NCBI GenBank assembly: GCA_022113835.1 | Contig: JAILWY010000006.1 | Location: 7,254,001 to 7,318,000 of the forward strand | Length of the DNA stretch: 64,000 nucleotides | Direction of reading: 5' to 3' | Origin: Atopsyche davidsoni | Lineage: Eukaryota > Arthropoda > Insecta > Trichoptera > Hydrobiosidae | Shown here: positions 21,601-34,034 of the stretch, piece by piece | Position numbering within the stretch: the stretch's first letter is position 1 | How the letters are laid out: each line of letters starts with the position of its first letter | Program-made: the position numbers and the translations under genes | Notes under the pieces: model-generated | What the model was told of the DNA's origin: nothing | Databases searched by the model: none | The model's input: only the letters and a program-made list of their open reading frames with translations

Positions 21601-24600
21601 CAAATCGGTTGAAAGCTGTATTGCTGAGTATCAAAACAATATTTATCTTTTATATTAAGCTCAGTTATAAATTTGAACTATTTTTTATTAAATTGCTTAA
21701 TTTTAGATCGGCTCTTATGTTTGTATTTACTGTATTCGCTATGTTTGAGCTGTCAATCATATACTTAAAATAAATCTTTTAACACTTTACAAAGTATTTA
21801 AACTATGTATATAACCAGACATATTTACGTACTAGATATGTAACAATCATTACCATGGTAAAAATCGTTTATCTAAATAAAACTTAAAAACTTTCAAAAA
21901 AGCGGTTAAATTTTGAAATAAAAATAAGTCAATTAATAATTATTGATCAAATTTAACAATAATATTCATTAAAATGATAACACATTATCAGAGTATGATT
22001 GTTTTTTTTTTTTTTCTGTGATTATGTACGTTTTAATATATTTCTGTTATTAATATATTATATAAATGTATTAATTTATATAAATTTTTATTTTTAATTA
22101 AAAAAGGACTTTTTATTATTGAAGTCTTACATTCTGAAATTTCACATTAAAGCATAGTTTAAGTATTTTTTTGAGAGTTTCAAATAAGGTTTCTTTGGGT
22201 GACTTGGCAGCTCCACATAAGGCTGTAGGCACTGAAAATGTTGTCAGCAAAAGTTGGGGGCAAGAAGTACAGCGCGCCCCGCAGAGTGCTCGTCAGTGTC
22301 GCCGAGTACCTCCACGTCCTGCCAAATTTCAGGCTAGCCTCGTGACAGCCACACCATATTCACGAAGTCACTGTACAGTGAAACTGAATAAATTTAGATC
22401 TGTTCGACTGAAAAACAACGGGAGATATACGAGTATCTGCCGCTGAAAAGTACGAACCCGAAACAAAAGGATTTGACGCCAAGTGTACAGTACAAAAACA
22501 AGTTATTTTTTTATAGTGGAATCACGTATTTTTGATCATAATTAAAAAAACGCGAAACCCTTTTAGTTCATATTTATTACTAAGTGCAGATTTACTTTAT
22601 TCAATATCACTTCCAAAATATTGCAATTCAAGTAATTTTCGATTCTCTTGTGTTGTATCGACGTGGAGTTATAAGATATAAGCCTTCCCGGACCAATCAT
22701 ATTTAATATTAAACCCAGCAGGTATGCACGCTACAAGCGGTGGTTGAACATTCTGGGACGCGATGCCTCCCAAGTATTCCAATAAGTAGCGGATGGAATA
22801 TCTGGAGGGTGTTAACTCAACCCTGCAAAAACCAATACGACCTGAAAATTCCTATGCTCACTATTGAAAGAGGCGTGTTTCAACTATTTTCAAATGCATA
22901 TAGTAAAAACATTTTTACATAAATATTCGAATTAATATTGTTTGAATGATTATTAAGTTAAACCAATATAGATTTGTTCGTTTGTTTGTTTTTGTTACAA
23001 TTTTTATCATGATACGTGAATCCTAACTGATTTGAATAAGCTTATATAGATTTCAATTTCGTCTAAGACACTTTGTACTGCTGTTTTTAATGTTTGCGTA
23101 TGAAAAATTTAAGAAATGGCTATAATTGCTTCAATTGGGTTAAATCAAGCTTAAAGGCTTGCAAAGTAGAACGTATCGAAAAAAGCCTTAGCAATTTAAT
23201 AAAAAGGCAGTATTAGTAAGACCGGCGTGACATTTAAACACGGAAACAAAGTGTGCGGATACACGTTCTTAAAGATAATTACCCGAAACTGGAGATTGGG
23301 TTAAGTAAAAAGGATTAACTGCTGTGTCTCTTCTTAGTTATTGAAAATCTTTTGCGTAAAACACGGAAGAGCTGATGGATAACAAATTGGGAAGCTTATT
23401 GTAAATTAATAATGTGCTCAACTAAAACTTTCTGGGCCTCTAAAGAGAAAGGGTATGTATGGCAGCTTTCACTCGCACGAAGTATGTATTTAATTTTGTT
23501 TTCATAAACATTTTAATTAATAATGTTTTTGAGTGGGCATGTGGAAAGTTATTACAATCATGCGCGTACCAAAAAACAGGAGCCATAATATTTCTTTCAT
23601 TATTTTATACTCCGTATTTGAGAGAACAATGAAAAGTTTTTAGTATATTTTTTCACATTGTTTATAACAAATGTATTTTTTAACGTTTGAATTTTTTGGT
23701 TATTATTTGTGGTTGTAAATTATGCCGCATTATTCTTGTAATCATATTTTTTGTTATCTTGAAAATTAAATTATTTTATATTGACTTTTATAATTAGGGA
23801 GCACATTATACAATTAAAAGCAATTGCGGCTGTATTTGTATAACACAAAAAAATAATGAGAAGCTGAATCATAGAAAGATTTTTCAAAAACAATAATAAA
23901 TGAATATTTTTTTATCTTTTGATGAAATCTTGGATCCCATCTTCGCAAAGCAAGCACTGATGGCTATAAATTTTTTTATCCGTTGATAACCCTTTTTTAA
24001 AAATTTATTTACTAAGAAATGATATTTACGTTTAAATACTAAATAAATCATTTCTTTAAGATAAACACATTTAAAAAAAAGGTTGAGTGAAACGCAACTT
24101 TCGATGATAAATAAAAGAAATCAAAAAAGCTTTCAATGTTTTTTTTTATACACAACATATTTTTACAAAGGGCCGAGAAAATCCAGTCTAGACGTTATTT
24201 GTACACCTTATTAATGTAATAAAAATGTGTTTTTAATGGAATATAATAAAAGTGTTTAGAATTTACATTAATATATATTTTTTCTATATATACGCATTTT
24301 GAAGTTTATGTTTTGAAATTCATGAATTATCAGTACTAAGTTGTGTATCTGTTATTTCTGGGAAAGTCAAGATTTACCAATATTATGTGGTATTTTTTAC
24401 GTAACTTTCACAGGTATGAGGTTCTATCGAGAAATTAAAACCTATTAAACTAATAACTACAAGTTTATTGATCATTGCAGATATCATCAAAAACAATCAA
24501 TCAAAAACAAACTACATAAACAGTCGAATTCTTATACACTGCATAGATATTAGAGATCTATCAAATTATTCCCAAAACTCGGAACTCGTGAGTAAAAAGC

Positions 24601-24719
24601 ATAAAAATATTGGATTTTCCATATAAAAAACAAGATACAAATATTCCGAAAACCGCAAATAAACAAAGCTCTGTTACATTTTATTTTCTCTTGACACTTG
24701 TTTATTTTTAAAACAGATT
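18698..24719. other. AT-rich noncoding stretch with small islands
   Basis: No gene is recognised. Notable patches: an AGGTAAGT donor-like word at 19528 preceded by a pyrimidine-rich acceptor-like site at about 19424, with no open frame between them. A GC-richer patch at 20450-20560 has two ATGGC words (Pho/YY1-like cores). A patch at 22190-22455 has an open frame of 91 codons whose translation resembles no family I know. Confidence 0.4.
19909..19985. repeat. short inverted repeat, about 20 bp arms
   Basis: GGGATTAATAAATCCATGT at the left faces ACATGGATTTATTTATTTCCC-type sequence at the right (19966-19985), with one small length difference. The loop is about 38 bases. It may be a tiny foldback or a chance palindrome in AT-rich DNA. 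Confidence 0.4.
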
Positions 24720-24985
24720 GCCTTTACCGTGACGCCAGACAATCGCCGCGTTATATTTTACAGGCAAAGGTGTAAGTCCCGCGAGGGATGACGAGAGGAT
24801 TCAAATGTCAACATCAAAGGAGGCGAGATGAAAGTATACGAAACTGCTAGGCTGCGGTGGGAACCCCCGACATTCTTGCGATGACGACTTTCAGTCAAGA
24901 CGTGAAAATTTTCTACCCCTACGTGCCGGCGACGAAAGTAATGATATTAATTCCAAGCGCGAACGGAGAGTTCCGTGGATACCTT
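24720..24985. other. GC-richer island
   Basis: A 265-bp block with many CpG words (GACGCCAGAC, CGCCGCG, CCCGCGAGGG, GTGCCGGCGACG). All frames are interrupted. It lies in a long AT-rich region, so it stands out as a candidate regulatory or conserved element. Confidence 0.35.
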
Positions 24986-25101
24986 GTTTATGTTTGGTGA
25001 TTTATGTAACAAGTGAAAACAGTCTGTAAAATGAATCTATGTCTAGAGTTTAAGACGTAAAAGTAATTTTGATTTATATATATAAATATGTATGAGATGT
25101 A

Positions 25102-25109
25102 TGACGTCA
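25102..25109. promoter_or_regulatory. perfect CRE octamer TGACGTCA
   Basis: The palindrome TGACGTCA is followed by CAG. It matches the CREB/ATF consensus exactly. No promoter is visible beside it. Confidence 0.3.
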
Positions 25110-25489
25110 CAGTTATTTCTACGTTTTGTAAAAATTACAAAACAATAAAAATGTGCTGTTGCATAATTATGCAGGCGCAATCGAATTCATTGAAAAAAAT
25201 TTTTAATCTCTTTTGTATGTAAATATATATTTTATTAAAGTATTATTATACTTTAACTCACAAAGGTTTGTCTTAATACAATTGAAGTTCTTCGATTAAA
25301 ATGGTGTCATAAAATATTGTGGTCGTCACATATCGATCAAGCTCTCGTATTGAATATGGTGCACATTAATCAATGTCTTCCTGTAAGTGAAAACAAAGGT
25401 TCCGTATTCACAAACAGAGCCTATCCCCCGTCCAAACTAAGATTTTCGAAAACACTGGTGTTTTTTTGTATGCTTCACTTTTATTAACC

Positions 25490-25800
25490 TCACCACGAGT
25501 CCAGAGCACGGAATTAAAGTTAGGACGTCGACGAGCCGCCTAAACATGACAGAAATATTTGTGATGGAATAATACATGGCTAAGACCGGAAGTTCAAGTA
25601 AATACGCTGCCATGCTCGGCTTGGGAAGTATGGGATACTCAACGAGGCCCCAGCGGTAAAGTTTCTCAATTTTTATGGAACATTATCGACCAAATTAGAC
25701 CGCGTTTTATTGAGGTTAGATGAAATAAGAGGATTATTGACTTAAGAGCAAATTTTTTTTACGGACCCGGAAGTTGGCGGTAGGCACACCGGAATTAATT
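25490..25800. other. GC-richer island with two CCGGAAGTT words
   Basis: CGGAAGT occurs at 25587 and 25768, in the same orientation. The block also carries GACGTCGACGAGCCGCC. No coding frame persists. Confidence 0.35.
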
Positions 25801-25904
25801 CTGTAATCTAAGATTATTAAGGGAATGTTAATATAAATTATTACCAAGTTTTTTAATTGAAGAAATTTAATATTTATATTAAAAATATAATTATATATAT
25901 ATAT

Positions 25905-25921
25905 TTGTGTGTGTGTGTGTG
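25905..25921 (+). repeat. (TG)n microsatellite
   Basis: About eight TG units directly follow a short AT run (25886-25904). A small inverted repeat CCTTTTGTTGA/TCAACAAAGG lies just downstream, around 25941-25968. Confidence 0.85.
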
Positions 25922-26504
25922 CAGTTGAATGGAGAATAAAGCCTTTTGTTGATTTGATTCAACAAAGGGATGTAATTCTCGTCTCAGGGATAGGTTTAAC
26001 ATGAAACCTCCCCGGCTCTGGCTAGTTATCAATATTAAATTTGTACTTGAATAATAATTAACACCCCCATCCCCGCCGATACAACTCACGCAGTTCCGTT
26101 CAAATAATCTGCATTTGCAGCCATACTGGAAATCGACTGCATTTGTAATTCAGCATAAAAGCGCCCTGTGTCTTGAATATTTAATGGTACGTGTTCGTAA
26201 TTGAGTTTGCAGGGACACGCTGTATACAATATTGATAACTCCATGTTTTTTTAGACTAAGTTGCATGTTTTGATTTACAAGAGCTTATTCATTCTTTGAG
26301 TTGCATTGAATTGTTGAATACTTAGTGGCCTTTTTTATTATAATTCAGCACAGATTAGTATGGATATAGGCAAAGTATTTCTATAAAATACACATTGATT
26401 TATTTTATTCGATAAATATTATCCAAGAAGATTAATTGGATGTTTTTAAAAAATTCCCCATTGAAAGAAAAACTCCTCTAATATTCATAATAAAATTGGT
26501 GTTT

Positions 26505-26800
26505 CGTTTCCACATGAGACCAGATCCATTGCCGAAGCGGCCGCGATGGAAAATAAAAATAATGGTTTAGATGTAGATTATACGGGCAAGCCCATGAGAC
26601 TTGGGTTTTTTATTACAACGGCTCAACAGAAAAGAGGAAGGAAATTGAGATGAATTATGCGACAAAGAGATACAAGAAGGTTCCACGGGCTTCCGGAAGC
26701 ATGCGATATTATTCGTTATTCGGGTCGTCCTCGCAGAGGGTTGCCTCGTATATCCGCCATAACTATTTTGTTGCGTGACAATAAAGCAATCATTTTAACT
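26505..26800. other. GC-richer island
   Basis: It contains GCGGCCGCG (about 26537), a CAAGCCCATGAGACTTGGG imperfect inverted repeat (about 26589), and CGGGTCGTCCTCGCAGAGGG. A 63-codon frame (26657-26848) overlaps it and shows no known motif. Confidence 0.35.
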
Positions 26801-29800
26801 AATAACAAAAATTTGTTTCCGTGTATAATTTCTCAAGTAATTAATTAACCTGACAGGTTATTACACAATTAAAAAGCAATGACTCAAGTAAAGTTCTGTG
26901 GCTGGATCTTTGTTCTCGCTTTTAAGGTGGCGATAAAATTGCTGTACAAAATACGTTTTTGTTAAGTTGATTCGTAGACTTACAATTTTTTTAAGGAGTA
27001 AATAATATCAAAAAAAAAAATTGTTTTTATTTACAAAGCATCTAGAGATCTTAAATGATAAATAATTTTATACACTGACTTTATCTTAGTCCACTCTTAA
27101 GTGATTCATAAACAAACCTAAATAATATGCAAAAGTTTATTTTATGCTTCAACTTACGAAGCCGAATAATTTTTTGCAGGATATAAAATTCTTACGATCA
27201 TTGAAGTGCTGAAAATCAAATAAAGCTGAAAGATTGAAGAGAAAGTGGGAAATCGAATTTGATTGATACGTTCGCAGAAGAACTTAGAAGCAAAGCTTTT
27301 GCAACTCATATACACGTGACAAGGTGTGCTGAACAGGAATTTCTTTTTTATATATAAAATTGACGAAAGAATTTTATTTTTAAGTAATAAATAGAAAAGT
27401 AATAAATGTTTCGAATTATTGACATTTAATATTAAGAGTTGTCGGGTGATATAAGATTATGCGACAAAATAAGAAATGAGACGTGAAAATATTATTGCAT
27501 CGAATAATGAAAATATCCAACTCGCGATGCGGCATCGGGTCTTTTTGTAAATCTAAGGTAGATTCTCGCACAAAAGATCCTTTTGCGAAAGGAATGGTGC
27601 TACATACTATCTATATATTATTATGATTAATGGCCGACGATGTGACAGTAGAAACGTTTTTTATTTTTACATTTCAAAAACATATTTTATGGAAAATTAA
27701 AGAGAGTTTAAACGCTGCTGATAGCACAATATGACTGTTAGTATGTCTGATAGAATTGAATAGAAATATTAATATTATTACAATAAATATTTACCCTTAA
27801 CAAAAAACTATCTGTGAGTTCAAAGTCAACTGAATGCAAGGCTGAATGACTATGTTGTTAATTTACGAAACCAAGAAGCAAAAACGTTTAAGCTTAAAAA
27901 AAATTAAAGCGAGACAAAATATTTTTGTAGTTATTATCATTCGGTATGTAACCAAATAGCTCATTAATAGTAATTCACGTTTATAAAAAAAAATAAAACC
28001 TGAAACAGCGCCTCTTTCAGTACACATTTATGTGAATTTTTACTGAAATTCATTTATAATAAAGTAGGAAAAGTATCTTGGGGACTATAAAAAGTTCTAA
28101 TTTGCAGACATTGTTGGATATTTTTAAACATTTTTTTTTGCCAATGTGGTCATCAATAACGCGGCGCAGTCAATCGGGAATTCAATAATCGGAGTTTATA
28201 TTTTTTTGGTTGTTGACGTAATAAAACATATTTTGGAAGGAAACTAACGTCAAATAATTTTTTTGACTTTTAAATATACTTTCCCTTAAAATTTTTATAA
28301 ACAACATTTTGAAAATGACAGTATTGAAAAATTTTACCCTCTTTAAAATGTGATCATCCAAAAAGCAAACACTCACTCGTTAATATAGAGTATATATATA
28401 TATTTATTTTATAATTGATTAAACAGAAGTATTTATTTATTTTTATGAAACATGACTTCTGTTAAATAAAATAATAAAAAAATGCTTTAAGTTTTGGAAA
28501 AATCAAACTAACCAATAAAAATAATTCCGATTTTTATCGCTTGTTAAATATTATGTTTTTCTATGAATTATTTAGATTTTAGATATTCAAAAGCTTTTAG
28601 ATATCATTACAAAACATTGATAACAAATATCAGGAAAAATGTTGAGCCTTATATTATAAAAAGTACTGAATGTACAATATTTTATTTTGACCAGTTGGAG
28701 ACAAAAGAAAAGGCTTGATTTTATAACATGCTTGTCAGCACATCAAATATATATGATTCACTGGAAAAAAATCCGCAAGCTTTAGTACGTATTGTTCTTA
28801 TATAAATTTTTATTATTGAATTTTTTAAATTATATTTTCCTTGTTGGGTTTAATTAAAGCAGTGTAAATTTATAAACACACACTCTATTACAATAAATAA
28901 ATTCATTCATTATGAACAGCGTTTTTTTATAAAATATTACTTACACCAAAAAAGTTATTTTATATTTCATGAAACAACATTGTACTAAACTTTTATTATT
29001 GAGAAGCATCGTTGCTTTGTTCTAGAAAATTCTTGTATCGGGGGTTTTAATTATCCAAAAGTTTATCCATAAAAACAATAGAATGGACTAGAAAGCCGCC
29101 CCACAAAGCCGATATTAATTGATGAGTCCGAATGTAAGAATTTTGCAGATAAGTTCTGAAGCTTAGCTAGGTATAATAATATATTCATAATACCCCGTCA
29201 AAGTTTTCAGTTTGAATATGGATATTCAACAAAGCCAAATTACAAACATCAATCCACCCCCAAAACTTGAAAATCTACAGAATCTTACCTATACAGTGTG
29301 ATTTAATTCTGTTTATTTATCATTTCTTTAAATATTTTGTGAAAAAGCTGTGCGAGATAGTGTTGAATTTATTTCTTTAACATAAAAATATTCAGTTGTT
29401 GTTATCAAGTGTGCAGCCAATATGGTGCTCTGTTGTATTTCAATAAGGTATTTGGGCTATATTAAATATTTAATAGTAATTATTAAATTTGGGATAAGTC
29501 TATCTATAACATACGCGCTCAATTTATAAAACTCTATATTAAAAAAATAAATACAAATTATTAAATTCTTATTTAGATTCTAACACAACATTGACTCCTT
29601 TAATTGTGTTTATCCATAGAATATCTCTGATATTAAAGATAATAGTTGTAGCCATGAGACTGCGATCATGTTTGTTCGTGAGCACTATCAAATTTCAAGG
29701 CTGAAGAAGCCCTTAAAATGTACATGAAATATTTAGCTGTTCGCATTTATTATAATCAGAAATATTCTGTTCACAGAAATATACAGTAAGATGCTAGTGC

Positions 29801-30109
29801 TTTGTATAGCTTTTTATTCAATCGTAAACGTGTTTTATTGGCAGAGTAAGTGAGAATTACTATCTCGTAAAGCTACACACTTAATTCTAATACTATCCAG
29901 TATTCTACGCAACCGATTGTATTTACATTACCAAAGTAAGACAGATTGTCCGTACTAATGAAAACTATACTAAAAATTTTGATATCTCACCGTGTTTGTG
30001 AGAAGTTTTAATCAACCTCTTCGCGAGTCACACTGTATAGCCTCAATTAAACTCAGGAAATGAAGAACGGCTTCATAATTAATTGATAGGAATTAAAAAT
30101 TTACTCTCG
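26801..30109. other. AT-rich noncoding stretch
   Basis: Nothing gene-like or repeat-like could be supported. There is a short GC-richer patch at about 29090-29110 only. Confidence 0.45.
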
Positions 30110-30420
30110 ACCGAGTCGCATTTGTACGGCAAACGGGGACGAGAGGGCTTCTCAAAGGAAACAACCGTCCGGGGGCTGCATTTGTTCAGCGCTACCTGAA
30201 GCTTTGTGAGGAGTCACCTGCCGGAAATTATCATGGCCCTCTGGAGGCTGCGCCCTCCCTTCGTCTGTTTGCCGAGCGCGAAACGTAAAAATGTAAACAT
30301 TTCAATTGTGAGTGTTTACGGCTTCCTGTATTGTTTAACGCTTTGGGTTTTGTACGCGCGCAGTCATCGGCTGTGCGGGTCGTTAATAATTGAAGCGCGA
30401 CAGTGAATAACGGTGCATTG
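30110..30420. other. GC-richer island
   Basis: About 300 bp with CACCTG (an E-box), GCCGAGCGCGAAACG and TACGCGCGCAG. An open frame of 66 codons crosses it; its product is unrecognised. It sits just upstream of a repeat cluster. Confidence 0.35.
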
Positions 30421-30449
30421 CGATGATTTCAATAACCAAGCGGAATGAA

Positions 30450-30550
30450 AATATATTATTGATTTTTGTGAAGACAGTCTCACAGGAAGTACGATTTTGC
30501 CTATACAGGTTTTTATTTATTGATAATGATAAAGTAAATTTTTTACAAGG
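30450..30550 (-). repeat. SINE fragment, tail part only
   Basis: It shares with 10.57 and 31.2 kb the tail ATTTTTGTGAAGAC through CCTATACAGG and the TGATAATGATWAAGTA block, then diverges. Read in the element's direction it is 5' truncated and has no tRNA-like head, as often happens after incomplete reverse transcription. Confidence 0.75.
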
Positions 30551-30595
30551 GTTTTTCCACTCATTTTCCCTGCCCAACACATTATTGTAACTTAA

Positions 30596-31093
30596 CCTCC
30601 TCAGACCCTTTGCACATTGTAATGTACATCAACTTCAGACCTTCTGTTAAAGGACTTATTTCGACTTTTTACATTAGGAACTTTTGTACATCGTTATGCG
30701 CATTATATTTATTCGTTTTGTTTTGCAAATGTCCTCATCTATCGAGTAATATTATATGTCATTAAAGTATTATATGTCATTCTTGCAAGATGTCACAGGT
30801 CGGGCGCGTTTCAGTACAAATTCGTCACATTTTATTTTCGTTGTTTTGTTATTAAAAAGTCAATTACAATAAATTATCGTTGTATGATATTATAAGGAAG
30901 ACTGTTTTTGTTGGTTTGAATCAAAATTTCATTGTAAAATGTAGTGTATCATACCATGACTTGACATCGAATTTAAAAAAAAACCATATAAAAATTAAAA
31001 AAATATATTTTTTGTTATACCTTTTCTATGTTTTAGCAGATAAAAATAAAAAAAAAATTTTCAACCAAAAATAAAAAGTAAGGTCTGAGGAGG
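30596..31093. mobile_element. piggyBac-type MITE, 498 bp
   Basis: The element is flanked on both sides by TTAA (30592-30595 and 31094-31097). Its ends are perfect 12-bp inverted repeats, CCTCCTCAGACC and GGTCTGAGGAGG. TTAA duplication with ends starting CC is the signature of piggyBac-family elements. No transposase is encoded; the only long frame (64 codons) is Lys/Ile/Phe-rich and looks random. A short internal tandem repeat (TATTATATGTCATT, twice near 30750-30781) is present. It would have been moved by an enzyme supplied elsewhere. Confidence 0.85.
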
Positions 31094-31216
31094 TTAAGAA
31101 ATTCATGTATGCTACCACCAAAGTCACACATTGCATGCCCCGAAACCTGCACGCAGGACATGAATAGCAACACACCTCATCACAATACTAGACCTAAGAC
31201 CTATTGTAAATCTAAC

Positions 31217-31475
31217 AAACGAATTATTTATTTTGGTGAAGACCGTCTCACAGGAAGTACAATTTTGCCTATACAGGTTTTTTATTGATTGATAATGATT
31301 AAGTACATTTTTTCAAATATTGAAAAATGATTATAGAAACTCTCAGAAAAATATCATCGTGATTTGTGTGGGATTCGAACCCACATCCCCAAGCTTACAT
31401 GGCCGGTGTATTACCAATTATACCAACGAATCACTAGGTACTTGGCAAGAATTTTTAACAATCATATCCTATAAG
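31217..31475 (-). repeat. tRNA-derived SINE, most complete copy
   Basis: Read on the minus strand it has a leader (31475-31433), a tRNA-like head, a body with CTGAGAGTTTC and TTGAAAAAATGTACTTAATC, and the tail CTGTGAGACGGTCTTCACC followed by AT-rich DNA. SINEs of this kind are transcribed by RNA polymerase III and copied by a LINE reverse transcriptase acting on the shared 3' end; the partner LINE is not in this window. Confidence 0.82.
31360..31432 (-). repeat. tRNA-like head, full cloverleaf length
   Basis: It is 73 nt. Acceptor GATTCGT/ACAAATC pairs except at one position. D-arm GTAT/ATAC-type stem with GG in the loop, anticodon stem CCGGC/GCTTG with one mismatch and one G-T pair, and T-arm GTGGG/CCCAC with loop TTCGAAT. 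The anticodon loop CATGTAA lacks the usual T before the anticodon. I therefore call it a SINE head and not a tRNA gene. Confidence 0.75.
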
Positions 31476-31529
31476 AAAACCTTTAAAAATGGACACATCA
31501 TTAAATAATTTATTTTTTATAAGCGCTTG

Positions 31530-31605
31530 GATGCTTGATGATTATCAATTATTCGACGCTTCGGGCCCTGTGCCGGGACCATATTCAACCATTTTTTGTA
31601 GTTTG
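31530..31605 (-). repeat. decayed family A hammerhead-like module
   Basis: On the minus strand: TTGAATA (31588-31582), T, GGTCCC (31580-31575) pairing at five of six positions with GGGCCC (31568-31563), then GAAGCGTC (31562-31555). This is the family A pattern CTGAAGAT, hairpin, GAAACGTC with several substitutions. Only one arm is present. Confidence 0.5.
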
Positions 31606-33615
31606 AATTCGTTACAATTCTAAAATAAAATCTTCCTAGGTATTTTTTTTTATAATATGTCTTTTTCCAGTGTTTTTTTTTAAATTTGATTTGCACTAAA
31701 TCATTCCATGTAAATAAATATAGGGAAGTTTTTTCTTAACTAAAATATTATTATTTTATTTAGTCAAAATTTTTTATCGTTGACACAATTGTAAGAAATA
31801 AAGATTTATAGTAGTTTTTTAGACTCAAATTATAAATACGACCTGAAACTATAAGATATAACAACAGAAATATAAATATTCGTTTTTATGTTATTCGAAA
31901 ACAATGCTTAGTCATAGTTTCAATAAAACCAGTATTATCAAGTTTTTATACAAATAGCAGCTTCCAATAAATTAAATATAAATAAGTACAGATCGTAACT
32001 CGTTCGCACGCCTTAATTCGGAAATTTATTTGGGCCGCTGAGTTTGGGACAATGTGCTCAAGTGTACGGAAATTTTAAATGTAATGAAATAAATATCGCG
32101 CATGTGCTACCGAGTACCTTTTTGATATTTAATTACCTAATGTGAAATAAAAGTCGACCGTTTAACTTATAGGTAATGTACAAGCCCGGCATTTCACGGA
32201 AATTGAGATAAACCGTTATAAAGTGACGTGCCGATTGAAATAAATGTATAAAATAATATACGTTACAAGGTATACCATTATTTTATCTCAATACTATCTT
32301 GATTGGTATTTGATAAATTTATAATTTTAATTAGTTACTGTATTAAATATTTTTGACATCAATTACTTTTGTTATTTTTCCACGTATTTATTATAATTTA
32401 TGTATAGCTTCACCAATTTATCTCATTGGAATTTTAAATCAACATCTTTGTTTGAAATTGACGCCAATATGAAGATAATGTGTTATAACAAAATTGAAAA
32501 ATTTGTAAAGAAGAGCCTTCGTTCATTAGTGAATTAAATAAGGTTGTGTGAACACAACTTTGGCAGTAATTACTATACAATGATAACGACGGCATATGGT
32601 TTACGCATCTTGCGGAGCATTGAGATAAACAGGTAATTTAAATCTCGCTACAACAACAAAACAACAATGGAAAAGCAAATCGATTAGACTATACAACGAG
32701 ATGGTATCATTTCAGAATCTAATTTCAGAGACAAATTTCCTGAAAAAATTCAATTCCCAAAACAAAAACTAACAAAGTTCTATCCTTATTCTTCTCGAGG
32801 ATGTAATTAATTTCCTTGAATAATGATTTCCATTTACGCCCACTCTCTTCCTTTTCTGTCTTTAAAGTTTCACGAAGAAAAAAAAACAAAAGGTATCTTT
32901 AAAAGGCAAACTAAATACCGGACTAATTAGCAAAGTTATTAAAAAATATCAAATATCCCGCGATATGAAAATATTTAAACTGGAGTTGTGTAAGAAATTT
33001 TTCTCTTAACCAAGAGTGAATTAACTTTGTAACACAATTGAAAAGAATGAGGAATCTGCGCTTGTTACATCAAGATAACTATAACTTCTGGATTTTTAAT
33101 TTTTTTTATAACTTAAACATTTTAAAAAGATTAAAATTATGATTTATTGTGGGGAGTTACAGAAAAATGTGTTTTTACACGTTGGCACATATTAATATCA
33201 TTCTCTTTTGCTTCTCAACTTATTTAAAAATGACCAAAACCTTATCATTTTTTTTGCTAAAACCTGAGTAAAATGATTAATTTTATATATCGTTAAATTT
33301 TATTTAAGAGAAGCTTCAAATTATTTTTTGATAAAAATCGATAAACAATGACTCTTAATTTTCACCATATCATGGAAAATTATCATTCAAAACTACTTGT
33401 CAGTCAAATATTTAAAATGAGTGCATTAAAAGCATTGTGTACTTTTTTAAAGAAAAAATGTTGATATTTTTGTTGAATTAGAATCATTGTACTCTGAAAA
33501 GGATGAGTGGAGATTTTCTATGTTTTTTTTATGAATATGGTTTTCTCTATTTGTAACATGTATCTGAAATGAAAAAAGCGTATATTTTGATATTTAGGGA
33601 TAAAACAACACGCAG
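31606..33615. other. AT-rich noncoding stretch
   Basis: No gene, RNA gene or clear repeat was found. A small CpG-containing patch lies near 32000-32050. Confidence 0.45.
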
Positions 33616-33865
33616 TGCTTTAACTTCAGTGGCACTGTTCCCCTGCCTATAACATGGCGACACGTGCTGCAACTTCCGCCACGCCGGGCTCTGATTGGGC
33701 GCCGCACTGGCTGCAAGACTTGCCGTAACATCCGCTCGTTACTCGGCCGGAAGTGGGCAACACTGGCCCTTGTCGGGCTGCTGGGGCGAGTGCTGAGGTG
33801 CCCCCGTAATGCACTGAAGGCTGATTACTACAGGCCAATGCCAGAATATCCATTGTTCAAACCAA
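33616..33865. other. GC-rich island, CpG-dense, open on both strands
   Basis: Frames of 86 codons (plus) and 68 codons (minus) overlap here because stops are rare in GC-rich DNA; neither resembles a known protein. ACTTCCG at 33672 and CGGAAGT at 33748 point at each other, and GATTGGGCGCCGC resembles a CCAAT-box context (33691). It could be a CpG-rich promoter or an enhancer. Confidence 0.4.
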
Positions 33866-34034
33866 CTAAATATATCAGCGAGTTTGCAAGTTTTATCGAC
33901 CGCTCCTTATGTGATTTAAGATAGTATTCCGTTTTTTTATTCATAGTTTTAACGCTTCAGTCTTGAAACTGGAACTTTCTCTAAAGGTGTTCTAGTAACG
34001 AGACTGAGTATAAAAAAAAACCTTTATATTTTTT

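Noticed and set aside
24445..24500. Possible hammerhead-like core near ATATCATCAA
   Set aside because: No complementary helix II and no GAAAC at the needed place.
33647..33924. Overlapping frames on both strands
   Set aside because: High GC removes stops on both strands; no codon or motif evidence favours either.
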